64,000 nucleotides of DNA from Roseinatronobacter alkalisoli (GCF_028745735.1 NZ_JAQZSM010000012.1:62001-126000), one strand, 5' to 3'; positions 1-9,030 are shown, numbered from the stretch's first letter. Notes: a model not told the origin generated them from the sequence alone. Program-made: numbers and translations.

Positions 1-810
1 AGCCAGCAACAGTGCCAGATGGCGCAGCGGCACACCAAGTGCGCGCAGGGTGCGGAACATGGTACGGCGTTGCTCGAACGCCAGCCCGACTGCGGAATGC
101 ACGATGAACAGCCCCACAGTGAAAGCCAGCAGCCCGAAAGCGGTCAGATTCAGGTGGAAACTGTCGGTGAGCCCGGCCAGATCGGTCCCGTCACCTGGGG
201 CGACAAGGCGCAGGTCAGGGGCCAGCGTGTTCAGCGGTGTCAGCCCGTCGCGCTGAACGGGCGCAAGGGTCAGCCGCGTGATATGCCCGCGCATGTCCAG
301 CAGGGTCTGGGCCTGCGCGATATCCATCAGAACAGTGCCGATGGGAATGGCCTGACTGGGCCGCAGGTCCGGCTGGGACGTGCCGATCTCATTCAGTGTC
401 CTAGGGTGCGCAAACCCAACCCCTGCCAGAAAACCTGTCAGATCAGGGGTGACAAGTTCTGCGCTGGTGCCGCCTGATGAGGCGGTCAGCGGTTCAATCC
501 CCAGCACGGTGACGCGCGTGTCGCCCAAGGATGCGCGCCCTTCCACCACCGGCGACACGTCCCAGCCCGCGCGGCGTAGCCGTGCAAATTCCCCTTCCGG
601 CATCCGGCCGGAGGGGGATTCCAGCTGCGCGGATGTGCCATCGCCCAGCAGGTTTTCCGCCGTCGCATAGGCCGCGCGTGCTTCGGCATTCAGGGCCTGA
701 ACCCCGGACCATAGCGCTGTGGCCAGCGCCAGCCCTGCCAGCAGCATGGCCAGTTGGAACGGACTGCGCAGCCAATGCGATAACAGTGCCTGCAGGGCCG
801 CGCGGGTCAC
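1..810 (-). CDS. FtsX-like ABC transporter permease, N-terminal part (runs off the left edge)
   Basis: Reading leftward from a GTG at 810, the frame stays open for 270 codons to base 1, so the C-terminal part lies outside the window. The N-terminus carries a hydrophobic segment (residues about 14-35), then a soluble periplasmic-type region of roughly 170 residues. A second membrane segment follows near residues 222-242, and after it comes an FtsX-like stretch with ALGVPLRHLALLL. This is the arrangement of MacB/LolC-type permeases (small domain between TM1 and TM2). The start overlaps the stop of the upstream ATPase by four bases (GTGA), so the two are translationally coupled and form one exporter. 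The substrate cannot be read from the sequence; lipoprotein release or export of a hydrophobic compound are possibilities. Confidence 0.85.
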   Translation of the reverse strand, partial: MTRAALQALLSHWLRSPFQLAMLLAGLALATALWSGVQALNAEARAAYATAENLLGDGTSAQLESPSGRMPEGEFARLRRAGWDVSPVVEGRASLGDTRVTVLGIEPLTASSGGTSAELVTPDLTGFLAGVGFAHPRTLNEIGTSQPDLRPSQAIPIGTVLMDIAQAQTLLDMRGHITRLTLAPVQRDGLTPLNTLAPDLRLVAPGDGTDLAGLTDSFHLNLTAFGLLAFTVGLFIVHSAVGLAFEQRRTMFRTLRALGVPLRHLALLLA

Positions 811-1478
811 GCAGATACCTGCAACTTGCCTGCGCGCAGATGTACGCGAAGATTACAGCGCGCTGCCAGCCGGGTCGAATGCGTGGCCAGCAACAGCGCA
901 GCACCTGCCTGCGCAGCCAGTTCCAGCATCAGGTCCAGTACCGCATCGCCTGTGGCCTCGTCCAGGTTGCCGGTCGGTTCATCCGCCAGAACCAGCCGGG
1001 GCCGCGCGGCCAGACAGCGCCCGATAGCGACACGCTGCTGCTGCCCGCCCGACAGCTGTTCGGGGTAACGCGCCATCAGTTCTGCAATGCCAAGGCGCCG
1101 GGCCAGTTCGGCCACGAAACCGGGGTCATGCCGCCCTGCCAGCCGCGCCTGAAACGCCAGATTGGCCGCAACGTTCAGGGACGGCACAAGATTGAACTGC
1201 TGAAAGATCAGCCCAACACTGGTGCGGCGCAGTGCTGCGCGGGCGCTGTCATCGGCCTGCGCGATATCCTGACCGGCCAGCATGACCTTGCCACTGTCGA
1301 AGGGTTCCAGCCCCGCGCAGATATGCAGCAGGGTTGACTTTCCGCTGCCTGATTCGCCCGTCAGGGCAAGGGATTGCCCCCGTGACAGCTCTAGGTCAGC
1401 ATTGTCCAGAACATGCACGATGTCCGGGGCGCTGCCGAAGGTTTTTCTCAGGCTTTCGATTGTCAGCGCGGATGTCAT
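807..1478 (-). CDS. ABC transporter ATP-binding protein (LolD/MacB/YbbA type)
   Basis: This is a 223-residue cytoplasmic ATPase that would power the FtsX-like permease encoded immediately after it. Walker A is GESGSGKST at residues 41-49, the Q-loop is IFQQFN near 91-96, the signature is LSGGQQQR near 142-149, and Walker B is LVLADEPT near 162-169. Length and motifs fit the LolD/MacB/YbbA subgroup. The ATG at 1478 was preferred over a TTG six codons upstream because AGGAAAG lies at good ribosome-binding distance before it. The gene overlaps the permease by four bases. It is read away from the corrinoid gene, from which it is separated by a terminator hairpin. Confidence 0.93.
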   Translation of the reverse strand: MTSALTIESLRKTFGSAPDIVHVLDNADLELSRGQSLALTGESGSGKSTLLHICAGLEPFDSGKVMLAGQDIAQADDSARAALRRTSVGLIFQQFNLVPSLNVAANLAFQARLAGRHDPGFVAELARRLGIAELMARYPEQLSGGQQQRVAIGRCLAARPRLVLADEPTGNLDEATGDAVLDLMLELAAQAGAALLLATHSTRLAARCNLRVHLRAGKLQVSA

Positions 1479-1625
1479 GGTCTGGCTTTCCTGCAAACGG
1501 GTGATGCGCTGGACAGGGGCGGGCCGTCATACCTACCAACACCGCGCAGTACGCATGAAGCGTAGCGTTTCAGCAGGCGAACTCAAGGCGGCAATGTCAC
1601 AACATGGTGTTATGCGGATAAACGC

Positions 1626-1659
1626 AAAAGGCCGGACAGGATGCCCCGTCCGGCCTTTT
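1626..1659 (-). terminator. Rho-independent terminator downstream of the corrinoid protein gene
   Basis: A perfect 12-bp inverted repeat (1626-1637 with 1648-1659) has a 10-base loop. It carries A residues on one flank and T residues on the other, so it can end transcripts from either strand. It sits just after the stop of the leftward corrinoid gene and before the start of the leftward ABC ATPase gene, so it should insulate the two units. Confidence 0.8.
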
Positions 1660-1689
1660 CATCAGTTTGCGATATTTCGGGGGCGGGGA

Positions 1690-2391
1690 TCAGTGCGCCG
1701 CCATCTGGTTGTGTTTGCGCGCGACAAAATCCTTGGCTGTTTCCACGGCAACTGCCGCATCGCGGCAATAGGCATCTGCCCCGATGGCGCGACCGAATTC
1801 TTCGTTCAGGGGGGCGCCGCCCACCAGCACGATGTAGTCGTCGCGTTTGCCCTGTGCGACCAGCGTGTCAATCACCACCTTCATATAGGGCATGGTGGTG
1901 GTCAGCAGGGCCGACATGCCCAGAATGTCGGGCTGTTCCTTTTCCAGCGCTTCCATATAGGCCTCAACCGCGTTGTTGATGCCAAGATCCACAACCTCGA
2001 AGCCTGCGCCTTCCATCATCATGGCGACAAGGTTCTTGCCGATATCATGGATGTCACCCTTGACGGTGCCGATCACCATCTTGCCCATGCGCGGTGCGCC
2101 GGTTTCCACCAGTAGCGGCTTCAGGATGAACATGCCCGCTTTCATCGCGTTTGCGGCCAGCAGCACTTCTGGCACGAACAGGATACCATCGCGGAAATCA
2201 TGGCCCACAATCGTCATGCCAGCCACAAGCGCTTTGGTCAGGATGTCATAAGGGGTCCAGCCGCGTGCCAGCAGGATATTGACGCTTTCTTCGATTTCCT
2301 CTTTGAGGCCATCATAAAGGTCGTCCATCATCTGCTCGACAAGCTCGTCGTCAGACAGATCAGCAAGGATGATATCGTCTTCGTCAGACAT
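1690..2391 (-). CDS. Corrinoid (B12-binding) methyl-carrier protein, MtbC/MetH-B12-domain like
   Basis: This 233-residue protein has the two-part build of methyl-carrying corrinoid proteins. A helical cap of about 90 residues comes first, followed by a Rossmann B12-binding domain. The cobalt-ligand motif is clear: GDIHDIGKN, giving D113-x-H115-xx-G118 for base-off/His-on binding. SALLTTT and VGGAPL later in the domain are also typical. The ATG at 2391 follows GAAGGGGTAAAG; an in-frame start 15 codons upstream has no support. The neighbour at 2547-3578 is a homocysteine methyltransferase. In Rhodobacterales such a pair has been reported as separate pieces of a split methionine synthase (recalled for Phaeobacter and Dinoroseobacter), which I think likelier than a methylamine or methanol role. 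Confidence 0.88.
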   Translation of the reverse strand: MSDEDDIILADLSDDELVEQMMDDLYDGLKEEIEESVNILLARGWTPYDILTKALVAGMTIVGHDFRDGILFVPEVLLAANAMKAGMFILKPLLVETGAPRMGKMVIGTVKGDIHDIGKNLVAMMMEGAGFEVVDLGINNAVEAYMEALEKEQPDILGMSALLTTTMPYMKVVIDTLVAQGKRDDYIVLVGGAPLNEEFGRAIGADAYCRDAAVAVETAKDFVARKHNQMAAH

Positions 2392-2546
2392 AGGCTTTAC
2401 CCCTTCGGACACGCGGTATAGCGCGTGTTGGACCACTATTGCATTTGCTTTCGGACAGAATGCAGCACACCACTATTCCATTTGCGACATGCGCCCGATT
2501 GGTGGCGACCCGCGCGGTCGCATTCATGTGATTTCCGGCAGTTTTG

Positions 2547-3578
2547 TCACGCGTCGCGGCGGCGGCGGCCGCCGCCACGCCCTCGGCGGGGTTCCGGCGC
2601 GTCGCCTGCGGCCTCCGTGCCGTCCAGCGCGGATGAAAACCCGCCCAACGCTGCGGTGATCTGTTCCAGCGTGGGGCGCGGCCCGCGGTCATGCGTTTCC
2701 AGCGCGTTGCGCATGGCGCGCAGGTGTTCGGGCATGGTGCCGCAGCACCCGCCGATAATGGTTGCACCACAATCGCGCGCCAGCACGGCATATTCCGCCA
2801 TCAGTTCGGGGGTGCCATCGTAATGGATGTGCCCGTCATGATATTTCGGAATTCCGGCATTGCCCTTGGCGATCAGGGGCAGTGCTGCGCCCGCGTCTGC
2901 AAAACCCAGAACAGTGCGCAACAGATCGGATGCGCCCACGCCACAATTTGCGCCAAATGCCAGCGGCGGTGTGTTCAGCCGGGTGACAAGTTGTGCCATC
3001 GCGGCAGAAGTGACACCCATCATGGTGCGCCCGGCTGTGTCGAAACTCATTGTGCCACACCATGGCATGCCTGCCAGCCCGGCGGCTTCGGCGGCGGCCT
3101 TGTATTCTTCGGGGGCGGAAATGGTTTCCACCCACAGCACATCCGCGCCGCCTTCTTTCAGCCCTTCGGCCTGTTCGTGGAACATCTCGACCGCCAGTTC
3201 ATGGGTCAGGCTGCCCATCGGTGCCATGATTTCGCCTGTCGGACCGACCGACCCCGCAACGATAACCGGGCGGCCCGCGGCATCTGCAATTTCGCGCCCG
3301 AGTGCGGCACCAACGCGGTTGAGTTCACGCACGCGATTTTCCGCACCATGCAGTTTCATACGGCTGGCGTTGCCGCCGAAAGTATTCGTCAGGAACAGAT
3401 CGGACCCGGCATTGACGGCGTTGCGATACAGCGTGCGGATATTGTCGGGTTCATCCACGTTCCACAGTTCCGGCGCGTCCCCCGATGCAAGACCCATGTT
3501 GAACAGATTGGTGCCTGTGGCACCATCCGCCAGGATCCAATCCCGTTCGGCCAGCATCTTCGCTAAGGCATTGGTCAT
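2547..3578 (-). CDS. bmt: Homocysteine S-methyltransferase (annotated family: betaine-homocysteine methyltransferase); probable piece of a split methionine synthase
   Basis: This 343-residue TIM-barrel enzyme should transfer a methyl group to homocysteine. The start region ILADGATGTNLF and the zinc-thiolate motifs (Cys in GANCG, and the pair in GGCCGT) define the Pfam S-methyl_trans family. The start is at 3578, where GGAG lies nine bases upstream; an in-frame ATG 24 codons earlier is unsupported. The corrinoid gene follows after 155 bases, so the methyl donor may be methylcobalamin on that protein rather than betaine. The last 20 or so residues form an Arg/Gly-rich tail (RRGRGGGRRRR) that is not part of the catalytic fold. 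Confidence 0.88.
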   Translation of the reverse strand: MTNALAKMLAERDWILADGATGTNLFNMGLASGDAPELWNVDEPDNIRTLYRNAVNAGSDLFLTNTFGGNASRMKLHGAENRVRELNRVGAALGREIADAAGRPVIVAGSVGPTGEIMAPMGSLTHELAVEMFHEQAEGLKEGGADVLWVETISAPEEYKAAAEAAGLAGMPWCGTMSFDTAGRTMMGVTSAAMAQLVTRLNTPPLAFGANCGVGASDLLRTVLGFADAGAALPLIAKGNAGIPKYHDGHIHYDGTPELMAEYAVLARDCGATIIGGCCGTMPEHLRAMRNALETHDRGPRPTLEQITAALGGFSSALDGTEAAGDAPEPRRGRGGGRRRRDA

Positions 3579-3717
3579 TGCGCGCATCTCCGGATTGCGA
3601 AACAGCGGGATGCGCCCGCGCGCTCCCGCCTGTTGGATGGGATGTGCCACATCCTGAAAGATGAGGCAAATTCATACTGCGCATGAAAAAGATGCGCATC
3701 ATTCATATTACTGTGAG

Positions 3718-4029
3718 TCAGCCTTCGGCCAGTTCGGCCTTGGCTTCGGACAGCAGGGTGGCCATCATGCTGCGAATCGTCGCTTCATCGGCCTTGCCGA
3801 CAAGGTCAGCTGACACCTTGCGCACGACATCTTCGTGGCCGGCTTCTTCGAAATCGGCGCGGATGACATCCATTGCATAGGCTTCGGCATCGTCACCCGT
3901 TTTGCCCAGCAGAGTCGCTGCCCAAAGCCCGAGTTTCTTGTTCCGGCGGGCAATTGCCTTGAAAATCATTTCCTGATCATGGGCAAACTTGTTTTCAAAA
4001 GCGCGTTCGCGGTCTTCGAAAGATGTCAT
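3718..4029 (-). CDS. DUF1476 protein, zeta-type inhibitor of the F1F0-ATP synthase
   Basis: This small cytoplasmic protein of 103 residues matches the DUF1476 family. In Paracoccus and relatives that family is the zeta subunit, which blocks ATP hydrolysis by F1 through its N-terminus. The start MTSFEDRERAFENKF and the segment RRNKKLGLWAA are characteristic, and the length is the usual one. GAGG precedes the ATG at good distance. The gene lies convergent to nothing. It is followed by the leftward methyltransferase gene after 139 bases, and its promoter must lie in the gap shared with the divergent purC. No partner ATP synthase genes are in the window. Confidence 0.9.
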   Translation of the reverse strand: MTSFEDRERAFENKFAHDQEMIFKAIARRNKKLGLWAATLLGKTGDDAEAYAMDVIRADFEEAGHEDVVRKVSADLVGKADEATIRSMMATLLSEAKAELAEG

Positions 4030-4214
4030 TTCGGGCCTCGTATCCTGTTGAATGATCGTCCGATGTTGCAAAACATATGGCGGTTGGCAGGCAGCACTGC
4101 AAGGCGAAATCACCGATCGCGGGCGCAAACACCGCCGCTTGCGGCGTGGGCGGCGCTGCGATATAGGCACCAGATACATTGCCCCTGTCCACTGTTCCAT
4201 GATCGGAGAATACC

Positions 4215-4976
4215 ATGGCACGCCGCACCAAAGTCTATGAAGGCAAAGCCAAGGTTCTGTACGAAGGACCGGAGCCGGGCACACTGGTTCAGTACTTCAA
4301 GGATGATGCCACCGCGTTTAATGCCGAGAAGCGCGATGTGATCGAAGGCAAGGGTGTCTTGAACAACATGCTTTCGGAATATTTCATGTCCGGCCTGAAC
4401 CAGATCGGTGTCCCCACGCATTTCATCAAGCGCATCAACATGCGTGAACAACTGATCCGTGCGGTTGACATTATCCCGCTGGAAGTCGTGGTACGCAATG
4501 TTGCCGCAGGGTCGATTTCCAAACGTCTGGGTATTGAAGAAGGCACCCCGCTGCCGCGCCCCATCATCGAGTTTTATTTCAAGGATGATGCGCTGGGCGA
4601 CCCGTTGGTCACCGAGGACCAGATTCTTGCCTTCAACTGGGCCAGCCATCAGGATCTGGATGACATGGTTGCGCTGGCCGTGCGCGTCAATGACTTCATG
4701 TCGGGGATCATGCTGGCTGTGGGAATCAAGCTGGTGGATTTCAAGATTGAAATCGGCCGCCAGTTTGACGGAGATATGCAGCGGCTGATCGTGGCCGATG
4801 AAATCAGCCCGGACAGTTGCCGCCTGTGGGACATGAAAACCGGTCAGAAGCTGGATAAGGACGTGTTCCGCCGCGATCTTGGTAGCCTGACGGACGCTTA
4901 TTCAGAAGTGGCGCGGCGGCTTGGGGTGATGCCCAAATCGCCCACGCCCTTCAGCAAACCCAAACTGATGAACTGA
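4215..4976 (+). CDS. purC: Phosphoribosylaminoimidazole-succinocarboxamide synthase (SAICAR synthetase)
   Basis: PurC joins aspartate to CAIR with ATP in step eight of purine synthesis. The 253-residue product shows the conserved YEGKAK near the N-terminus, an AFNAEKRD segment, VVRNVAAGS in the middle and [12 protein letters not shown] with KDVFRRDLG near the end, all typical of bacterial PurC. GGAG lies upstream of the ATG at 4215. It leads a purine gene run, purC-purS, with 15 bases between the two genes. It is divergent from the F1-ATPase inhibitor gene. Confidence 0.97.
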   Translation: MARRTKVYEGKAKVLYEGPEPGTLVQYFKDDATAFNAEKRDVIEGKGVLNNMLSEYFMSGLNQIGVPTHFIKRINMREQLIRAVDIIPLEVVVRNVAAGSISKRLGIEEGTPLPRPIIEFYFKDDALGDPLVTEDQILAFNWASHQDLDDMVALAVRVNDFMSGIMLAVGIKLVDFKIEIGRQFDGDMQRLIVADEISPDSCRLWDMKTGQKLDKDVFRRDLGSLTDAYSEVARRLGVMPKSPTPFSKPKLMN

Positions 4977-4991
4977 AAGGCTCGGACGCCC

Positions 4992-5231
4992 ATGAAACTG
5001 CGTGTATTCGTTACCCTGAAACCTGGCGTTCTGGACCCGCAGGGCGAAGCCGTGCGTCATGCGCTGGGCGCGCTAGGCTTTGAGGGCGTCAATGGCGTGC
5101 GTCAAGGCAAGATGATTGAACTGGATCTGGCGGAAACCGATGCCGACAAGGCGCAACAGCAAGCGGATGAGATGTGCCAGAAGCTGTTGGCCAATACGGT
5201 GATCGAAAGCTATCGCGTCGAAATGGCCTGA
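4992..5231 (+). CDS. purS: Phosphoribosylformylglycinamidine synthase subunit PurS
   Basis: PurS is the small dimeric bridging subunit of the three-part FGAM synthase (PurS-PurQ-PurL) that channels ammonia from PurQ to PurL. The 79-residue product starts MKLRVFVTLKPGVLDPQGEA and contains GFEGVNGVRQGK, both family hallmarks, and the length is normal. It follows purC by 15 bases. Its partner purQ comes about 1.2 kb later, after an alcohol dehydrogenase gene. No purL is present in this window. Confidence 0.96.
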   Translation: MKLRVFVTLKPGVLDPQGEAVRHALGALGFEGVNGVRQGKMIELDLAETDADKAQQQADEMCQKLLANTVIESYRVEMA

Positions 5232-5309
5232 TACCTGCCGCAACGGTGATTGACGCACCGATGCTTTGTGGGCAGCATGGCCGCAAGTGCATTGACACGA
5301 GGGGGCAGG

Positions 5310-6347
5310 ATGCGCGCAGCGGTTCTTAGGGAATATCGCAAGGATCTGAGCATCGAAACGGTGGCGGACCCGGTATGCGAAGATGATGGTGTGGTACTGC
5401 GCACGCTTGCCTGTGGCATTTGCCGGTCTGACTGGCACGGCTGGGTCGGGGAACACCCACGCGTGAAGCCCGGCCAGATACCGGGCCATGAATATTGCGG
5501 CGAGGTGGTCGTGGCTGGTCCGCGCAGTGGCTGGGCCATTGGCGACAAGGTGATCGCCCCCTTTATTCTTGCCTGCGGGACATGCCCCGCCTGCCGGTCT
5601 GGCGTGTCCAATACCTGCCCCGATCAGCGCTTGCCGGGGTTCATAGAACCCGGTGCTTTTGCCGAATATGTGGGCGTGCCCCATGCCCATAACCTGGCGC
5701 GTCTGCCGGATGACATGTCGCCGGTGCTGGCTGCGGGGCTGGGGTGCCGCGTGACCACGGCCTTTCACGCGCTTACCGACCGCGCCGCGCTGCGCCCGGG
5801 TGAATGGCTGGCCGTGCATGGGACTGGCGGCATCGGGCTGGCCACGCTTATTCTGGGCCGTGCGCTGGGCGCGCGGGTGGTTGCCGTTGATATTGTGCCC
5901 GAAAAGCTGGACCATGCCCGCGCCCTTGGTGCTGATGCAGCGCTTGATGCGCGCGCGGGTGACGTGGCGCAGGCCATTCGCGACATTACCGGCGGTGGCG
6001 CCCATGTTTCCGTCGAGGCGCTGGGAATCGCGCAGACAACCAACGCATCGTTGCATTGTCTGCGACCGCTGGGGCGGCATGTGCAGGTTGGCATGCCCGT
6101 GGGGCACACGGCGCGCATGGATATCGACATGAGTGCGGTCTATCAGAAAAACCTTGCGATTTATGGCACGCGGGGCATGCCCGCGCATAAATACCCGTCG
6201 CTGCTGGGAATGATTGACGCAGGTCTGGTGGATTTCATGCCGATGATCGCGCGGCAGGTGGCGCTGTCGCAGGCCGGCGCGGAACTGGCGCTGTTTGACG
6301 GGCCAATGGCACCCGGTGTTGCGGTGATTTCCGATTTTGCCGCCTGA
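5310..6347 (+). CDS. Zinc-dependent alcohol dehydrogenase family protein (MDR superfamily)
   Basis: This 345-residue medium-chain dehydrogenase has both zinc sites. The catalytic zinc ligands appear as GICRSDWH (C38, H43) and GHE (H60-E61). The structural zinc ligands are C89, C92, C95 and C103 in ACGTCPACRSG. The nucleotide-binding glycine motif is GTGGIGLA. The start at 5310 is chosen over an ATG 20 codons upstream because GAGGGGGCAGG directly precedes it and the family N-terminus MRAAV begins there. The substrate is not evident; an alcohol, polyol or aldehyde is usual for the family. Its position between purS and purQ suggests insertion into the purine run rather than a purine role. Confidence 0.9.
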   Translation: MRAAVLREYRKDLSIETVADPVCEDDGVVLRTLACGICRSDWHGWVGEHPRVKPGQIPGHEYCGEVVVAGPRSGWAIGDKVIAPFILACGTCPACRSGVSNTCPDQRLPGFIEPGAFAEYVGVPHAHNLARLPDDMSPVLAAGLGCRVTTAFHALTDRAALRPGEWLAVHGTGGIGLATLILGRALGARVVAVDIVPEKLDHARALGADAALDARAGDVAQAIRDITGGGAHVSVEALGIAQTTNASLHCLRPLGRHVQVGMPVGHTARMDIDMSAVYQKNLAIYGTRGMPAHKYPSLLGMIDAGLVDFMPMIARQVALSQAGAELALFDGPMAPGVAVISDFAA

Positions 6348-6428
6348 AAGGGCCGGTTTCCCTTTGCGCATGATGTGTATTCGCGCTAAAGCGCGGGCAA
6401 ACCTTGGCTATGGACGGAGCCGCGCGCG

Positions 6429-7097
6429 ATGAAAGCTGCTGTCATCACTTTCCCCGGATCGAACTGTGACCGTGACCTTGCCGTGGCCTTTGAAGGGGTC
6501 GGCGCGCAGGTGACGCGCGTGTGGCACAAGGACACCGCATTGCCTGCGGGAACAGATATTGTCGGCATTCCCGGTGGTTTCAGCTTTGGTGATTATCTGC
6601 GTTGCGGTGCGATTGCCGCGCGTTCGCCCATTGCCCGCGCCATTACTGATTTCGCATCAGGCGGCGGCCATGTTCTGGGCATTTGCAACGGCTTTCAGGT
6701 TCTGGTCGAAATGGGGCTTCTGCCCGGTGCGCTGCTGCGCAATGCCAATCTGAAATATATCTGCAAGCCTGTCACGCTGCGCGTGGAAACCGCAGGCAGC
6801 GGGTTTACGGCGGGCTATGCCCCCGGCGCGCAGATCACCGTTCCGATTGCGCATCATGACGGGAATTATACCGCCGACCCCGAAACCCTTGCACGACTGC
6901 AAGGCGACGGACGTGTTGCCTTTCGCTACGTTGACAACCCCAACGGCTCAGCCGCGGACATTGCGGGCATTCTGTCGGAAAACCGCCGTGTGCTGGGCAT
7001 GATGCCACATCCGGAACGCGCGTTCAGTGCTGTACATGGCGGCACTGACGGGCGCGCGATGTTCGAGGGACTGATAAGCGCTTTCGCGCCAGCCTGA
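6429..7097 (+). CDS. purQ: Phosphoribosylformylglycinamidine synthase, glutaminase subunit PurQ
   Basis: PurQ releases ammonia from glutamine for FGAM synthase. The 222-residue class I amidotransferase shows FPGSNCDRD at the start, [12 protein letters not shown], the nucleophile Cys in GICNGFQ, and the catalytic His and Glu in MMPHPERA. Length is standard for the separate subunit (as opposed to the fused PurL of enterobacteria). GGACGGAG lies upstream of the ATG. The gene pairs functionally with purS upstream; purL must be elsewhere. Confidence 0.97.
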   Translation: MKAAVITFPGSNCDRDLAVAFEGVGAQVTRVWHKDTALPAGTDIVGIPGGFSFGDYLRCGAIAARSPIARAITDFASGGGHVLGICNGFQVLVEMGLLPGALLRNANLKYICKPVTLRVETAGSGFTAGYAPGAQITVPIAHHDGNYTADPETLARLQGDGRVAFRYVDNPNGSAADIAGILSENRRVLGMMPHPERAFSAVHGGTDGRAMFEGLISAFAPA

Positions 7098-7119
7098 AGA
7101 TACCGGCCCGGCACCATGC

Positions 7120-8922
7120 TTGAGCACGCGCAGCATTCAGCATATTCTGTGCGGCATGGCCGTGCCACCTGATCTTGACAACAGACGTACCAGTATTCTG
7201 GGTATCCCGCTATGGGGGCGGGTGGTTATCCTTTTTCTGATCGTGGTTGGCATCGGGCTGATCTGGTTCATGAATTCCTGGTTGTCTGAACGCTTTACCG
7301 ATACCACGCGCAACCGCGCTGAATTGCGGCTGGTGCTGTATTCCGGCAATATCCAGTCCGAACTTCAGCGCAATTCAGTGGTGCCGCTGCTACTGGCGCG
7401 CGACCCCGAACTGATTGTCGCGCTGCGTGAAGGAAATTATGCGACCACATCGCAGCGCCTGATAGACCTGCAGGGGGAAATTGGCGCGGCCTCGATCGAG
7501 CTGCTGGACAATGCCGGGCGCGTGGTCGGTGCAACGGACCGTGTGCATCTGGGCAAGAACCGCAGCGGGGATCTGGCTTTCGTGGATTCGCGCCGCACCT
7601 CTGACACTGTGTTCATGGTTAAGGAACTGGAAAGCGGCGGTTTCGGGTTTTCCTTTGCCCGCAGTATCCGGGTGGCAAGCGATGTTCTGGGCGTCGTTGT
7701 CGTTGATGCCGATCTGTCGAAATTTGAACGCAGCTGGGCGGGCTTCGCCGATGCGGTCGCATTACTGGATTCCGGGGGCCGCATCATTCTGGCAACCGAA
7801 CCACGCTGGCGGGGCCGTTCACTGGAAGAAGCGCTTGCGCTGCGCGATGCGCCTTCTGCGATTGCGCGTGCGTTGCGGGCCACGGCGGATTGGGCGCAGA
7901 CCCCGCCGGACACATTCGTACGCGGCGAAGCGGTGCTGCGATCAGAAGTGCGCGTGCCGTTCCGAGGCTGGCGGCTGGTCAGTTTCACCCGCTATGATTC
8001 AGTGCGCGAGCGGGTGAATGCAGCGCTGGCGCTGGTGCTTACGGGTTTTGCATTGCTGCTCGCGCTGACTTTCTATCTGGTCAGTCGCAGCGCCTGGTCG
8101 CAATCGGCGCTGTTTCAGCGCGAATCGCAGGATTTGCGTGCGCTGAACGCGCGGTTGCAGCGTGAAATTGCAACCCGCCTGCGGGTACAGAAGGATCTGG
8201 CGGTGGCGGAACAGACGCTTGCGCAATCGGCCAAGCTGGCCAGCCTGGGGGAAATGTCGGCATCTGTCAGCCATGAACTGAACCAGCCATTGGCGGCCAT
8301 GAAAACCTATCTTGCGGGCGCGCGGCTGCTGCTGAAGCGCAAGCGCACAGAAGAAGCGCTTGCATCATTCCAGCGGATTGACGGGTTGATCGACCGGATG
8401 GGCGCGATTGCCCGCACGCTGAAATCCTTCGCGCGCAAGGGCGGCGAAGCTTTTGCCCCCATTGATCTGCGCACCTGTCTGGGCGATGCGCTGACCATGA
8501 TGGAACCGATGCTGCGCGAATGCCGCGTGCTGGTGGTGCGCACGGTGCCGCCGGAACCTGTCATGATCATGGGCGATTCGGTGCGCGTGGAACAGGTGAT
8601 CCTGAACCTCGTGCGCAACGCGGTGGATGCAACGCGCGGCGTGAATGCGCCACAGATCGACATCATCATAAGTCAGGGGGAAACCGCCAATCTGACGGTT
8701 CGCGACAACGGCCATGGTATCGCAGATATCGACAGCCTGTTCGAGCCGTTTTATACGACCAAAGCCGCCGGGCAGGGCGTTGGTCTGGGGCTTGCCATTT
8801 CGTCGGGAATTGTGGGGGACCACGGGGGGCGTCTGACGGCCATGAACACACCTGAAGGCGGCGCTGTTTTCGAAGCCGAATTCCCCATATATCAAAGCGA
8901 GCAGAAAGATGCGGCCGAGTAG
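7120..8922 (+). CDS. Membrane sensor histidine kinase, DctB-like
   Basis: This 600-residue kinase has a membrane segment at about residues 35-55, a periplasmic sensor region of about 240 residues and a second membrane segment near 310-330. A coiled linker follows (RESQDLRALNARLQRE), then the HisKA domain with the phospho-His H385 in SVSHELNQPLAAMK. The HATPase domain shows NLVRNAVDA, DNGHGI and GVGLGLAI. This is the DctB layout, and the response regulator follows at 9031. The start is uncertain: TTG at 7120 has no good ribosome site, and an ATG at 7156 would remove 12 residues. The ligand cannot be read; C4-dicarboxylates are the family precedent. No dct transporter genes are nearby. Confidence 0.88.
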   Translation: MSTRSIQHILCGMAVPPDLDNRRTSILGIPLWGRVVILFLIVVGIGLIWFMNSWLSERFTDTTRNRAELRLVLYSGNIQSELQRNSVVPLLLARDPELIVALREGNYATTSQRLIDLQGEIGAASIELLDNAGRVVGATDRVHLGKNRSGDLAFVDSRRTSDTVFMVKELESGGFGFSFARSIRVASDVLGVVVVDADLSKFERSWAGFADAVALLDSGGRIILATEPRWRGRSLEEALALRDAPSAIARALRATADWAQTPPDTFVRGEAVLRSEVRVPFRGWRLVSFTRYDSVRERVNAALALVLTGFALLLALTFYLVSRSAWSQSALFQRESQDLRALNARLQREIATRLRVQKDLAVAEQTLAQSAKLASLGEMSASVSHELNQPLAAMKTYLAGARLLLKRKRTEEALASFQRIDGLIDRMGAIARTLKSFARKGGEAFAPIDLRTCLGDALTMMEPMLRECRVLVVRTVPPEPVMIMGDSVRVEQVILNLVRNAVDATRGVNAPQIDIIISQGETANLTVRDNGHGIADIDSLFEPFYTTKAAGQGVGLGLAISSGIVGDHGGRLTAMNTPEGGAVFEAEFPIYQSEQKDAAE

Positions 8923-9030
8923 CCCGGTCCGCATTGTGTATACCACCGGGCCGTTGCTGATGCTATGTTTTCAGCGGCCGCCTGTCAGGATTTCAGAAGC
9001 AAGGGCGCAGGCCTGAGAGGAAGCAAAAAC

